Assembly: GCF_006385595.1 (NCBI RefSeq)
Contig: NZ_CP041046.1
Location: forward strand, 1,922,001 to 1,986,000
From: Luteibacter pinisoli
GTDB taxonomy: Bacteria > Pseudomonadota > Gammaproteobacteria > Xanthomonadales > Rhodanobacteraceae
DNA length: 64,000 nucleotides
Direction of reading: 5' to 3'
Shown in pieces: positions 1-8,055 of the stretch. The notes below the pieces were generated by a model, which had not been told where the DNA came from, did no database searches, and saw only the letters and a program-made list of their open reading frames with translations. Every line of letters starts with the position of its first letter. Within the stretch, counting starts at the first letter, position 1. The position numbers were made by a program, and so were the translations under genes.

Positions 1-222
1 GAAGGCCGTGTAGGCCGGGGAACCGGCTTCGACCGGATCGACGAACTGGCGGTGATGCCGCCCGACGATGTCCTGCAGCCGGTAACCCATGGTCTGGAGG
101 AACAGGGCATTGGCGTGGACCACCGTGCCGTCCGGGGCGAACTCGATGATGGCCTGCACCTTGTCCAGCGCCGCGAGCTTTCCGCGCATCGCCTGCTGCT
201 GTCGCATCCACCGACCAATCAT
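1..222 (-). CDS. PAS-domain methyl-accepting chemotaxis protein (5' end only)
   Basis: Only the first 74 codons lie in the window; the gene runs off the left edge. The start ATG at 222 follows a GGCGGGG stretch. The product begins MIGRWMRQQQ, then a short helical linker, then a PAS segment of the Aer/MCP type: residues about 17-60 read LAALDKVQAIIEF, DGTVVHANALFL, MGYRLQDIVGRHH. PAS domains with this NxxFLxxxGY pattern usually sit at the N-terminus of soluble or membrane chemoreceptors and bind haem or flavin for energy or redox taxis. The signalling domain is out of view, so a PAS sensor of another output class (histidine kinase or GGDEF) cannot be excluded. Confidence 0.7.
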   Translation of the reverse strand, partial: MIGRWMRQQQAMRGKLAALDKVQAIIEFAPDGTVVHANALFLQTMGYRLQDIVGRHHRQFVDPVEAGSPAYTAF

Positions 223-241
223 CGTTCCACCCCGCCAAGAA

Positions 242-257
242 TGTGATGTACATCACA
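242..257. promoter_or_regulatory. CRP/Clp-type binding palindrome
   Basis: TGTGATGTACATCACA is a perfect inverted repeat that extends one more base pair on each side (241-258). It matches the CRP-family consensus TGTGA-N6-TCACA, which in xanthomonads is bound by Clp, the c-di-GMP-responsive CRP homologue. Its centre is about 27 bp upstream of the receptor start codon at 222 and about 100 bp beyond the 3' end of the tRNA gene, so the receptor gene is the probable target. A site this close to the start codon suits repression or overlap with the core promoter better than classical activation. The match is seen directly; the regulator is inferred. Confidence 0.65.
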
Positions 258-334
258 TATCGGCGATGCCCATGCACACTTTAGGCAAAAATAACGAATC
301 CGGTGAATATCGTAACTATTCGGGCGGAAAGCAT

Positions 335-362
335 AAAAAAGGCCTCCGCGATGGGAGGCCTC
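335..362 (-). terminator. Rho-independent terminator of the tRNA-Leu gene
   Basis: Read on the minus strand, a GC-rich stem GGCCTCC / GGAGGCC closes a short loop and is followed by TTTTTT. It lies 10 bp beyond the CCA end of the tRNA gene transcribed in the same direction, so it most likely ends that transcript. Confidence 0.8.
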
Positions 363-371
363 TAAAAACCT

Positions 372-458
372 TGGTGCCGAAAGTGGGACTCGAACCCACA
401 CTGTATCTCTACAAACGGATTTTGAGTCCGCCGCGTCTACCGGTTCCGCCATTTCGGC
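372..458 (-). tRNA. tRNA-Leu (anticodon CAA)
   Basis: The minus strand reads as an 87-nt class II tRNA beginning GCCGAAAT and ending in an encoded CCA. The acceptor stem GCCGAAA pairs with TTTCGGC. The anticodon stem GCGGA/TCCGT holds the loop CTCAAAA, giving anticodon CAA for UUG codons. The variable arm is long, as expected for leucine, and the T-arm GTGGGTTCGAGTCCCAC is intact. It is a single-gene unit followed by its own terminator. Confidence 0.95.
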
Positions 459-482
459 ATGGGGCTGGCGATTATGCGGGAA

Positions 483-1061
483 TCAATGCATCCGGTCGAG
501 GCCTAGCTGGCGCTCGGTGCGCTGGTACCAGTCGTCGCCCTGCGGGTCGAACACGGCGCACTGGGTCATGCGGCCGGAGTAGATGTGCAGGCTGACGGCC
601 AGCGAGTCGTCGCTCGGGTTGCGGATGGTGTGGTACTCGTGCGGCGGGATCAGGCTGCCGGCCGAACCCGGGCCGGCGTCGATCGTGCCGACGGGACGGA
701 AGTGGTAGCGGGTGGCGTCGTGCTCGAGCAGCTCGTACTGGACGATTTCCAGCGCGCCATTCCAGACACCTTCGACGCACCACATGCCGCTGTGGTCGTG
801 GATCAGGGTGCCCTGGCCCGGGCCCCAGGTCATCGCCACCACGCTGTAGCCGTGTTCGTCGCTGCGGTAGAGCTCACGGCGGGCGTAGTGGTCGCCGGCG
901 GTCTCGAACACGCAGGCGGGAAGGGTGACCGCCTGGGAGCGGATCAGCTTGCACAGCGATTTGCGCAGCGAATCCGTGATCGCCGGGGTGGTCGCCTGGC
1001 TTACCGCGCTGTCGATGGCGTCGATGAGCGTGCGGCTACCCGGGAAATCGACCGTGATCAT
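483..1061 (-). CDS. Cysteine dioxygenase family protein
   Basis: 192 residues of cupin fold. Cysteine dioxygenases oxidise cysteine to cysteine sulfinate with a non-haem iron held by three histidines. The triad is visible as H88 and H90 in IHDHSGMWC and H141 in IPPHEYHTI. Cys95 sits where the Cys of the mammalian Cys-Tyr crosslink lies. Length and motifs fit bacterial CDO (PF05995). The gene follows the serine O-succinyltransferase gene on the same strand after a 93-bp gap, so cysteine synthesis and breakdown functions are adjacent. A related thiol dioxygenase, for example for 3-mercaptopropionate, is the main alternative. Confidence 0.85.
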   Translation of the reverse strand: MITVDFPGSRTLIDAIDSAVSQATTPAITDSLRKSLCKLIRSQAVTLPACVFETAGDHYARRELYRSDEHGYSVVAMTWGPGQGTLIHDHSGMWCVEGVWNGALEIVQYELLEHDATRYHFRPVGTIDAGPGSAGSLIPPHEYHTIRNPSDDSLAVSLHIYSGRMTQCAVFDPQGDDWYQRTERQLGLDRMH

Positions 1062-1154
1062 GGCTGGAACCTCTTGCAGGGACGTGGGGACGGAACGCTG
1101 CGGACGATCATAGCAGGGCGCGGCGGTGCCGGCCGTGTAAGGCCGTACGGTGCG

Positions 1155-2261
1155 TCAAAGCGACCGCAGGAAGCCACCGATGGCGCGGCTGTAGTTCTCG
1201 ATGTCGACCAGGAAGGCGTCGTGGCCCTGGGGGGAATCCAGCGCGACGAACTCCACGTCTGCCCCGGCGGCTTCCAGGCCCTTGGCGATCGTCTCCTGCT
1301 GCTCCAGCGGGAACAGGATGTCGGTGCTGACGCCAATGACCAGCGCACGTTCTACCGCGATGCGCGACAGGCCACGCTGGATGCTGCCCTCGCCATACTC
1401 GGACACATCGAACCAGTCGCTGGCACGCGACAGGTACAGGTACGCATTCGGGTCAAACTGGCGGTTGAACCGGCGAGCGTGGCCCTCGAGGTAGGACTCC
1501 ACCTGGAACTCGAAGCCGAAGGGCTGGTTGCCGTCGCGCTCGTCCGCATCCAGGCGAATGCGGGCGAAGCGGCCGTTCCATTCCATGGCCGAGCGATAGG
1601 TAATGACGCCGAGCTTGCGCGCGATGCTCATGCCGTGGTCCGGCCATACATCGCCGCCGTAATGGCCTTCGCGCCAGTTCGGGTCCAGCCGGATGGCCTC
1701 GCGTTGCAGCGAGCGAATGGCGATGGCGAAGGGCTGCGCCTGCGGCGCGGTATCGACGCTGATGTGCGTGCGGGCAGAGCCCGGGTGCAACACCATGTAC
1801 GCCAGCGCGCTCATGCCGCCCATGGAGCAGCCGACGAGGCATGCCAGCTGCGCGATGCCGAGCCCGTCGCGCACCGCCTCATACGCGGCGTTGGCGACGT
1901 CTTCCAGCGACAGCTCGGGAAAGGTGAGGCGGTACGGCTCGCCCGTGGCCGGGTCGACCGATGCCGGGCTGGTCGAGCCCTTGTCGCTGCCCAGCGAGTT
2001 CACGCAGATCACGAAGTAACGATCCGTATCGAACGCGCGGCCCGGGCCGATCATGTCTTCCCACCAGCCCGGCGTCGGATCCACGGCATTGGACGCGGCG
2101 TGCGCGCTCGGCGACAGGCCGGTGAGGATGAGGATCGCGTTGGCGCGCCCGGCGTCCAGCGTGCCCCAGGTTTCATACGCTACCCGGGCGCCGTGCAGCT
2201 CACCGCCACGCTTCATGCGAAACGGCGTGGTCAGGTCATGGAAATGGCGGGCGTCGCCCAT
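1155..2261 (-). CDS. metX: MetX-family acyltransferase, probably serine O-succinyltransferase
   Basis: 368 residues of the alpha/beta-hydrolase acyltransferase family annotated as homoserine O-acetyltransferase. The catalytic triad is recognisable: Ser146 in GCSMGG, Asp314 in STDILFP and His347 in QGHDAFL. The N-terminal RGGELHGARVAYETWGTL and the segment WWEDMIGPGRAFDTDRYF closely resemble the xanthomonad enzymes shown to be serine O-succinyltransferases, which activate serine for cysteine synthesis, rather than true homoserine acyltransferases. Specificity cannot be proved from sequence alone. The gene starts 27 bp after ccmI and is probably cotranscribed with the ccm operon. Cysteine dioxygenase follows it. 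Confidence 0.85.
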   Translation of the reverse strand: MGDARHFHDLTTPFRMKRGGELHGARVAYETWGTLDAGRANAILILTGLSPSAHAASNAVDPTPGWWEDMIGPGRAFDTDRYFVICVNSLGSDKGSTSPASVDPATGEPYRLTFPELSLEDVANAAYEAVRDGLGIAQLACLVGCSMGGMSALAYMVLHPGSARTHISVDTAPQAQPFAIAIRSLQREAIRLDPNWREGHYGGDVWPDHGMSIARKLGVITYRSAMEWNGRFARIRLDADERDGNQPFGFEFQVESYLEGHARRFNRQFDPNAYLYLSRASDWFDVSEYGEGSIQRGLSRIAVERALVIGVSTDILFPLEQQETIAKGLEAAGADVEFVALDSPQGHDAFLVDIENYSRAIGGFLRSL

Positions 2262-2288
2262 GCGCTGCTCCTCGGTTCGCGGTTCGTC

Positions 2289-2957
2289 TTACGGGGTGCC
2301 GGCGGCGCGCTTGTCAGCCAGCTCGATCTGCTGGGCGACAGCGTGGGCCACGTTCGAATCCGGGTCCAGCAGCGGTTGCAGGTGGCGCCAGGTCGCCGCG
2401 GCGTCGGTGTACTGCGCGTGCTGGAACTGGGCGATGCCGAGCAGCCACAAGGCCTTCTGGCTGTCCGGTTGCGCCGCGACGGCCTGCTGGAGCAGGGTGA
2501 GCGCGCGGCCGTCGATGCGGTGGTCGTCGCGGGCCATGGAGTCGGCCTCGGCCCAGCCGACCATGGCCGGCACGTTGGTCGCGTCGGCCTTCAGTGCGCC
2601 GTCGTACGCGTCGCGCGCCGCCGCGGGCTGTTTGACCATGGTGTAGGTCTGGCCGAGCATCAGCCAGCCTTCAATGTCACCCGGATTCGCTTTCAGGCGC
2701 GCCTGCAGGGCGTCCACGGCCTGGGCCACGGTCATTTCCTGCGGCGGCGCCACGCCATTCAGTGTGGAGGGCGTGCCGACCAGGGTGTACAGGCCGACAC
2801 TGCCCAGCGGCAGCACGACCGCCAGTACGGCGGCGACGGCGAACATCGCGCGGGAACGGCCATGCTGGCGCCCATGGCGGACCAGCGGCACGAGCAGCAG
2901 GGCGAGGGCCACGGCGAGCATCGCCGCGGCGGTGACGTAAAACGCAGTACTCACCAA
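2289..2957 (-). CDS. ccmI: Cytochrome c maturation TPR protein CcmI
   Basis: 222 residues: two N-terminal membrane segments (about 6-26 and 43-63), then tetratricopeptide repeats from about 85 (NPGDIEGWLMLGQTYTMVKQ and following). CcmI captures apocytochrome c and delivers it to the CcmF/CcmH haem ligation complex in the periplasm. It is shorter than fused CcmH/I proteins of enterobacteria, so CcmH and CcmI are separate genes here. Its start overlaps the end of ccmH by 7 bp, and it is the last of nine ccm genes. Confidence 0.88.
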   Translation of the reverse strand: MVSTAFYVTAAAMLAVALALLLVPLVRHGRQHGRSRAMFAVAAVLAVVLPLGSVGLYTLVGTPSTLNGVAPPQEMTVAQAVDALQARLKANPGDIEGWLMLGQTYTMVKQPAAARDAYDGALKADATNVPAMVGWAEADSMARDDHRIDGRALTLLQQAVAAQPDSQKALWLLGIAQFQHAQYTDAAATWRHLQPLLDPDSNVAHAVAQQIELADKRAAGTP

Positions 2958-3391
2958 TCATCCTCGGTGTCATTGGCGGGTGCGGCCACGGCCGGCGCCG
3001 TGCGTGCGCGGCGGCGCACCTGCACGGCCACCACGACACCGCCGATAGCCAGCACCACGAGCGGGCCGAACCAGAGCAGCCAGGTTTTCGGTTCCACCGG
3101 CGGCTTGTACAGCACCAATTCCGAGTAGCGGGCCACGAGGTACGCCTTGATCTCGGCGTCGCTCTTGCCGGCCTGCATCATCTCGAACACCTGGCGGCGC
3201 AGGTCGTGCGCGATGGGTGCATTCGAATCGGCCAGGGTTTCGTTCTGGCACATGGGGCAGCGCAGTTCGGCGCTGAGTTTCTGGAAGCGCACTTCCTCCG
3301 CGTGGTCGCGGAACGGCAGCGGCTGGATCGCCTGGGCAATGGCCAGCAGCGGCAAGGCACACAACAGGGCGAGGGCAAGCCAGCGACGCAT
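2951..3391 (-). CDS. ccmH: Cytochrome c maturation thiol reductase CcmH
   Basis: 146 residues: signal peptide (MRRWLALALLCALPLLAIAQA), the redox motif C45-P-M-C48 in LRCPMCQN, and one C-terminal membrane segment around 103-123 ending in a charged tail. CcmH keeps the apocytochrome CXXCH cysteines reduced for haem attachment. The ATG at 3391 was chosen because it overlaps the ccmG stop (TGATG) and gives a proper signal peptide. The open frame upstream of it is inside ccmG. Confidence 0.92.
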   Translation of the reverse strand: MRRWLALALLCALPLLAIAQAIQPLPFRDHAEEVRFQKLSAELRCPMCQNETLADSNAPIAHDLRRQVFEMMQAGKSDAEIKAYLVARYSELVLYKPPVEPKTWLLWFGPLVVLAIGGVVVAVQVRRRARTAPAVAAPANDTEDDW

Positions 3392-3933
3392 CAGCCGCCT
3401 TCCTTCGCCAGCGCGGCCAGCGCCGGGCGGATTTCCTTCGCCACCACCTCGGGCGTGATCGGCCCGACGTGCTTGTACCGGATGACGCCCTTGCCATCGA
3501 TCAGGAAGGTTTCCGGTGCGCCGTAGACGCCGAAGTCGATCCCGGCGCGGCCATCGCGGTCGGCGATCACCACGTCGAAGGGGTTGCCGTGGTCCGACAG
3601 CCACGCCGCGGCGTCGGCGGGGTCGTCCTTGTAGTTGAAGCCCACCAGTGGCAGGCCAAGCTGCTTCACTTCGCCGGAGAGTGTGGGGTGCTCATGCACG
3701 CACTCGATGCACCAGCTGCCGAACACGTTGAGGATGTACGGCTTGCCGAGCAGGGACTGCTTGTCGACCTTGCGCGTCTCATCGCCAAGCACGGGCAGGG
3801 CGAAGGCGGGCGCCGGCTGGTTGATCAGCGGCGAAACGATCTCGTGCTGGTCGTGTCCGGTGTTCCACCAGATGCCGAAGCCGAAGAGGGCCACGAGCGC
3901 GGCAAACGCGATGAGCGGAAGGAAGCGGCTCAT
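3391..3933 (-). CDS. ccmG: Thiol:disulfide interchange protein CcmG/DsbE
   Basis: 180 residues: N-terminal membrane anchor (about 5-22) and a periplasmic thioredoxin fold with the active site W74-C-I-E-C78. The GVYGAPETFLID segment carries the conserved cis-Pro. CcmG passes electrons from CcdA/DsbD to CcmH and apocytochrome c. The Ile-Glu pair between the cysteines is acidic, as in other dedicated CcmG proteins. The start at 3933 overlaps the ccmF stop (ATGA). Confidence 0.92.
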   Translation of the reverse strand: MSRFLPLIAFAALVALFGFGIWWNTGHDQHEIVSPLINQPAPAFALPVLGDETRKVDKQSLLGKPYILNVFGSWCIECVHEHPTLSGEVKQLGLPLVGFNYKDDPADAAAWLSDHGNPFDVVIADRDGRAGIDFGVYGAPETFLIDGKGVIRYKHVGPITPEVVAKEIRPALAALAKEGG

Positions 3934-5891
3934 GCCAGCTGTTCCGTCGCCGTCGCGGCGGAGGCCGTTGCCTTCTTCGCGCGGAAGCGGCGCTCGGCGG
4001 CGGCGAGGAAACCGCCGAGCATCATGAACAGGCCACCGAGCCAGATCCAGCGCACGAACGGCTTGTGATACAGGCGCAACGCCCACGCGCCTTCGACGTT
4101 GCCGCTATCCATGGGTTCGCCCAGGGCGACGTAGATATCGCGGAACAGTCCGGGATCGATCGCGGATTCGGTCTGCACCTGGCCGCGCGAGTACGTGCGC
4201 TTCTGCGGGTGCATCGTCGCCATCGGCTCGCCGTTGTGCAGGATGGTGACCACGCCCTCATCCGCGCGCCAGTTCGGGCCGGTGCTCTCGCGCACGCCGT
4301 CGAAACGGAACTGGTAGCTGCCGACGGTTTCCATCTGGCCGGGCACCATGCGCACATCGCGCTCGGTGCTCAGCGATTCGGAAAGCAACACGCCGATCAG
4401 GAAAATGGCGACGCCGAAATGCGCCACCAGCATGCCGGCCATCTCGGCCGGGAAGCGTCGGCCAAACGGCATCTCGCGCCAGCGCTTCACCACGTAGGAG
4501 AGCGTGCCGGCCGCGATCCACACGGCCCCGGCCACGCCGGCGATGGCGCGCAGGTGGCCCTGGGCGAAGAACGCCGCGGCAATGGCGCAGACGATGGCGG
4601 CGATGCCGGCGCGCAAGGCCATCGCGGTCAGCTGGCGGCCTTCGGCGTGGCCCCAGCGCAGGTACGGGCCGAACGGCAGCAGCAACACGGCCGGCGCCAT
4701 CAGCAGTACGAACAGGAAGCCGAAGTAGGGCGGGCCGACGGACACGCGGCCGAGGTTCAGCGCATCGCCGATCAGCGGGAACAGCGTGCCCAGCAGCACC
4801 ATCGCGGCGGCGGTGGTGAACAGCAGGTTCGCGATCATGATGCCGGTCTCGCGCGACAGCGCGGCGAACGGCTTGCCGGTGGCCACCTTGGGTGCGCGGA
4901 TGGCGTACAGCAGCAGCGAGCCGCCGATGACGACGATGAGGAAGCCAAGGATGTACAGGCCGCGGCGCGGATCCGACGCGAACGCGTGCACCGAGGTCAG
5001 CACGCCCGAGCGCACCAGGAACGTACCGAGCAGGGACAGCGAAAACGCGAACAGCGACAGCAGCACCGTCCACGCCGGCAGCGAGCCGCGCTTTTCGGTC
5101 ACCGCCTGCGCGTGGATCAGCGCCACGCCCACCAGCCACGGCATGAAGGAGGCGTTCTCGACCGGATCCCAGAACCACCAGCCGCCCCAACCCAGCTCGG
5201 CGTACGCCCACCAGCTACCGGCGACGATGCCCATGGTGAGGAAGGCCCAGGAGACGTTCGTCCACGGCCGCGCCCAGCGCACCCAGGCCTGCTCCAGGCC
5301 GCCGCCGAGCAGCGCAGCGATGGAGAACGCGAAGGCCACGGAGAAGCCCACGTAGCCCATGTAGAGCACCGGTGGGTGGAAGGTCATGCCCGGATCCTGC
5401 AGCACCGGGTTGAGGTCCCCGCCGTCCGCCGGCATCGGCAGCTCGCGCAGGAACGGATTGGAGGTGAACACGATGAAGGCGAGGAAGCCCACGCCGATCA
5501 GGCCCATCACGCCGAGCACGCGCGCCACGAAGGGCTGCGGCAGGTGCCGGCTCAGGGCGGCCAGGGCGACCGTCCACACGTTGAGGATGAACACCCACAG
5601 CAGCATCGAGCCTTCGTGCGCGCCCCACACGGCGGTGATCCGGTAGTACCAGGGCAGGGCGAGGTTCGAGTTGTCGGCGACATAGGCCACCGAGAAGTCG
5701 TACACCAGGAAGGCATGGACGAGGATGCCCATGGCGGCGAAGACGAATACGGCCTGGCCGGCGGCCGCGGGGCGCGCGATGGCCATCAGCGCGCCGTTGT
5801 TGCGCCACGCACCGATCATCGGCAGCACGCCCTGCACGGCGGCGAGCAGCAGTGCGAGGATCAGGGCGAACTGGCCGAGCTCGGGGATCAC
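3930..5891 (-). CDS. ccmF: Haem lyase core subunit CcmF
   Basis: 653 residues with many membrane segments. The haem-handling WWD signature is present as WGGWWFWDPVENASFMPWL, followed by the conserved VLTSVHAFASDP region. A large periplasmic loop and a final membrane helix close the protein. CcmF and CcmH form the complex that attaches haem covalently to apocytochrome c. It overlaps ccmE upstream and ccmG downstream by 4 bp each. Confidence 0.95.
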   Translation of the reverse strand: MIPELGQFALILALLLAAVQGVLPMIGAWRNNGALMAIARPAAAGQAVFVFAAMGILVHAFLVYDFSVAYVADNSNLALPWYYRITAVWGAHEGSMLLWVFILNVWTVALAALSRHLPQPFVARVLGVMGLIGVGFLAFIVFTSNPFLRELPMPADGGDLNPVLQDPGMTFHPPVLYMGYVGFSVAFAFSIAALLGGGLEQAWVRWARPWTNVSWAFLTMGIVAGSWWAYAELGWGGWWFWDPVENASFMPWLVGVALIHAQAVTEKRGSLPAWTVLLSLFAFSLSLLGTFLVRSGVLTSVHAFASDPRRGLYILGFLIVVIGGSLLLYAIRAPKVATGKPFAALSRETGIMIANLLFTTAAAMVLLGTLFPLIGDALNLGRVSVGPPYFGFLFVLLMAPAVLLLPFGPYLRWGHAEGRQLTAMALRAGIAAIVCAIAAAFFAQGHLRAIAGVAGAVWIAAGTLSYVVKRWREMPFGRRFPAEMAGMLVAHFGVAIFLIGVLLSESLSTERDVRMVPGQMETVGSYQFRFDGVRESTGPNWRADEGVVTILHNGEPMATMHPQKRTYSRGQVQTESAIDPGLFRDIYVALGEPMDSGNVEGAWALRLYHKPFVRWIWLGGLFMMLGGFLAAAERRFRAKKATASAATATEQLA

Positions 5892-6355
5892 TTAGGCGTG
5901 TCCTTCATGGCGGTATCGTCGATATTGCGCTTCTGGTGCGCCTTCGCCATGGCGTCCTTCAGCTCCTTCGGCATGTAGTTTTCATCGTGCTTGGCGAGCA
6001 CTTCGCCAGCGATGAAACGGCCGTCGGCCATCCGCCCCGTCGCGATCACCGACTGGTTGTCGCGGAACAGGTCGGGGAGGATGCCAGTGTATTCCACGGG
6101 CATGGCGCCGGCGTCGTCGACGACGATGAAGCTCACCTTGAGGCTGTCGCTGGCACGCTGGATGGAACCGGCCTTGACCATGCCGCCAAGGCGGAACGTC
6201 TCGTACTGGGTGGCCTGGCCTTCCTGCACCTGGCTGGGCGTGAACAGGTAGCTCATGTTCCGCTGCAGGGCGAACACGGTGAGGCCCACCGCGATGGCGG
6301 CAGCGACGACAACCGAGATGACGATGGCGAGACGGCGTTTACGCGTTGGGTTCAT
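5888..6355 (-). CDS. ccmE: Haem chaperone CcmE
   Basis: 155 residues: basic N-terminus, one membrane anchor (about 9-30) and an OB-fold periplasmic domain. The haem-binding His123 is in the conserved HDENYMP motif. CcmE binds haem covalently as it leaves CcmC and hands it to CcmF. The start overlaps the end of ccmD by 17 bp. Confidence 0.95.
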   Translation of the reverse strand: MNPTRKRRLAIVISVVVAAAIAVGLTVFALQRNMSYLFTPSQVQEGQATQYETFRLGGMVKAGSIQRASDSLKVSFIVVDDAGAMPVEYTGILPDLFRDNQSVIATGRMADGRFIAGEVLAKHDENYMPKELKDAMAKAHQKRNIDDTAMKDTPK

Positions 6356-6539
6356 TGCTGGCTGGGGTTCCCGGCCGGCGGCGGTTCTCCTGGCGCGCGA
6401 TGCGTGCGCGGATATCGCGCAGGTTGCGGCGGCGCCTGGCGAGCGGCGCCAGCGTGTCGATCAATAGGACGATGAAAAAAACCGCGACAGCGGTCCAGAC
6501 GTAGGCGCCGTAGCCACCCATCGCGAGGGAGGCGATCAT
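6339..6539 (-). CDS. ccmD: Haem exporter accessory protein CcmD
   Basis: 66 residues: a short N-terminus with GGYGAYVW, one membrane helix (about 13-30) and a basic, Arg-rich cytoplasmic tail, the standard layout of CcmD. It stabilises release of holo-CcmE from CcmABC. The ATG at 6539 overlaps the ccmC stop by 4 bp. The same frame is open further upstream, but that part lies inside ccmC. Confidence 0.88.
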   Translation of the reverse strand: MIASLAMGGYGAYVWTAVAVFFIVLLIDTLAPLARRRRNLRDIRARIARQENRRRPGTPASNEPNA

Positions 6540-7303
6540 GCCTTGCCACCCCCCGCCGGGCCAAGCGCCAGGTCGCGCACCCAGGCCTTGCCGCCTTCGG
6601 AGGCGATCAGGTCGGCGCGCACGCGGGCGAACAGGCTGGCGATGTAATAGAGCTTGGTGGCCGCCATCATGGTGAGCAGCGGCCAGACCATGCTCGCAGC
6701 GATGTGCGAGGGGCCGAGGAGGCGAATGGTGGCGCCCTGGTGCAGCGTGTTCCACCAGTTCACGGAGAAATGCACGATCGGCACGTTCACCGCGCCAACC
6801 AGGACCAGGAAGCACGCGGCGCGCGCACCCTGCCGGCGATCTTCAAACGCGTGGTACAGGCCGACGATGCCGAGGTAGATGAAGAGCAGCACCAGCTCGG
6901 AGGTCAGGCGGGCGTCCCACGTCCACCACGTGCCCCACATCGGCTTGCCCCACAGGGAGCCCGTGGCCAGGGTGATTGCGGTGAAGGCGGCGCCGACGGG
7001 CGCGGATTCCATGGCGACGGTTTCGGCGAGCTTGATCCGCCAGACCAGGCCGATGAACGCCGCGAGGGTCATCACGCCATAGATGAACAGGCTCATCCAG
7101 GCACTGGGGACGTGGATGAAGATGATGCGGTACGCGTCGCCCTGCTGGTAATCCGCCGGAGCAACGAACAGGCCGCCATACAGCGCGACGCCGCCAAGGA
7201 GGATCGCAAGACCCAGCGCCCACGGGTACACGGACCCTGCGAAGCGGTAAAAGGTCGGCGGCGATCCCAGGCGGTGCAGCCAGAGCGGAACCCAGTTAGC
7301 CAT
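6536..7303 (-). CDS. ccmC: Haem transfer protein CcmC
   Basis: 255 residues, six predicted membrane helices, with the WWD signature WGTWWTWDARLTSELVL and conserved periplasmic histidines (IFIHVPSAWMS and GLYHAF). CcmC presents haem to CcmE at the periplasmic face. A 65-bp gap separates it from ccmB, the largest break in the ccm cluster; no ORF or terminator was seen there. Confidence 0.95.
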   Translation of the reverse strand: MANWVPLWLHRLGSPPTFYRFAGSVYPWALGLAILLGGVALYGGLFVAPADYQQGDAYRIIFIHVPSAWMSLFIYGVMTLAAFIGLVWRIKLAETVAMESAPVGAAFTAITLATGSLWGKPMWGTWWTWDARLTSELVLLFIYLGIVGLYHAFEDRRQGARAACFLVLVGAVNVPIVHFSVNWWNTLHQGATIRLLGPSHIAASMVWPLLTMMAATKLYYIASLFARVRADLIASEGGKAWVRDLALGPAGGGKA

Positions 7304-7368
7304 TCGTCCTCATCAACGGTTCGTGCATCGCGGTGAGTCCCCCATGGACGCCCCGCGGTTGCGTGCCT

Positions 7369-8055
7369 TCATGATTCCATGGCGATGCGCAGGGCGGCGG
7401 CGCAGGCCAGCGGTGCAAGCACCACCGACAACACCAGGCCAGCGCCCAGCCACGCGATGGGCGCGATCCAGGGCAGGCCGTCCTGCGCGGCGGCCACGGC
7501 CCCGGCGGCGAAGATCACCACGGGGACACACAACGGCAGCAACATAAGCGCCAGAAGCATACCAGAGCGCTTTGTCCCGGCCGTCAGTGCCACCAGTACC
7601 GCGCCAAGCAGGCTCAGCAGTGGCGTGGACAATCCGAGGGCGAGCACCAGCACCGCCATGGGCGGCCCGGGCAGGTGCAGCATGCCGGCCAGCACGGGGG
7701 CGATGACGATGAGCGGCAGCGCGGCGGTGAGCCAGTGCGCCAGGATCTTCATGCCGACGAGCAGGGCAAGCGGCTGCGGCGCCAGCATCAGCTGTTCCAT
7801 CGAGCCGTCGTCGATATCGGGCCGGAACAGGCCATCCAGCGACAGCAGCATCGCCAGCAGCACGGTGACGAACACCACGCCGCCGGCGATGCGTTCAAGC
7901 AGTGCGGCGTCGGGGCCCAGCGCAAACGGGAACAGGGTCACGACGATGACGGCGTACAGCACCGGCATGGCGATATCGCCACGGCGGCGCCAGGCCAGCG
8001 TGAGGTCGCGGCGCAGCAGCGCGGCGCAGGCGGCGGGTGTACTGCCGGGCGTCAT
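7369..8055 (-). CDS. ccmB: Haem exporter permease CcmB
   Basis: 228 residues, six membrane helices, beginning MTPGSTPAACAALLRRDLTLAWRR. The conserved FRPDIDDGSMEQLMLAP segment is typical of CcmB. Together with CcmA it forms the ABC-type unit that drives release of holo-CcmE. The start at 8055 overlaps the ccmA stop by 4 bp; the open frame upstream lies within ccmA. Confidence 0.93.
   Translation of the reverse strand: MTPGSTPAACAALLRRDLTLAWRRRGDIAMPVLYAVIVVTLFPFALGPDAALLERIAGGVVFVTVLLAMLLSLDGLFRPDIDDGSMEQLMLAPQPLALLVGMKILAHWLTAALPLIVIAPVLAGMLHLPGPPMAVLVLALGLSTPLLSLLGAVLVALTAGTKRSGMLLALMLLPLCVPVVIFAAGAVAAAQDGLPWIAPIAWLGAGLVLSVVLAPLACAAALRIAMES

Noticed and set aside
585..3128. Very long open frame on the plus strand opposite cysteine dioxygenase, the acyltransferase and ccmI
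   Set aside because: Its protein is Arg/Gly/His-rich without family resemblance, while all genes on the opposite strand have clear motifs. Long antisense frames are common in such GC-rich DNA.
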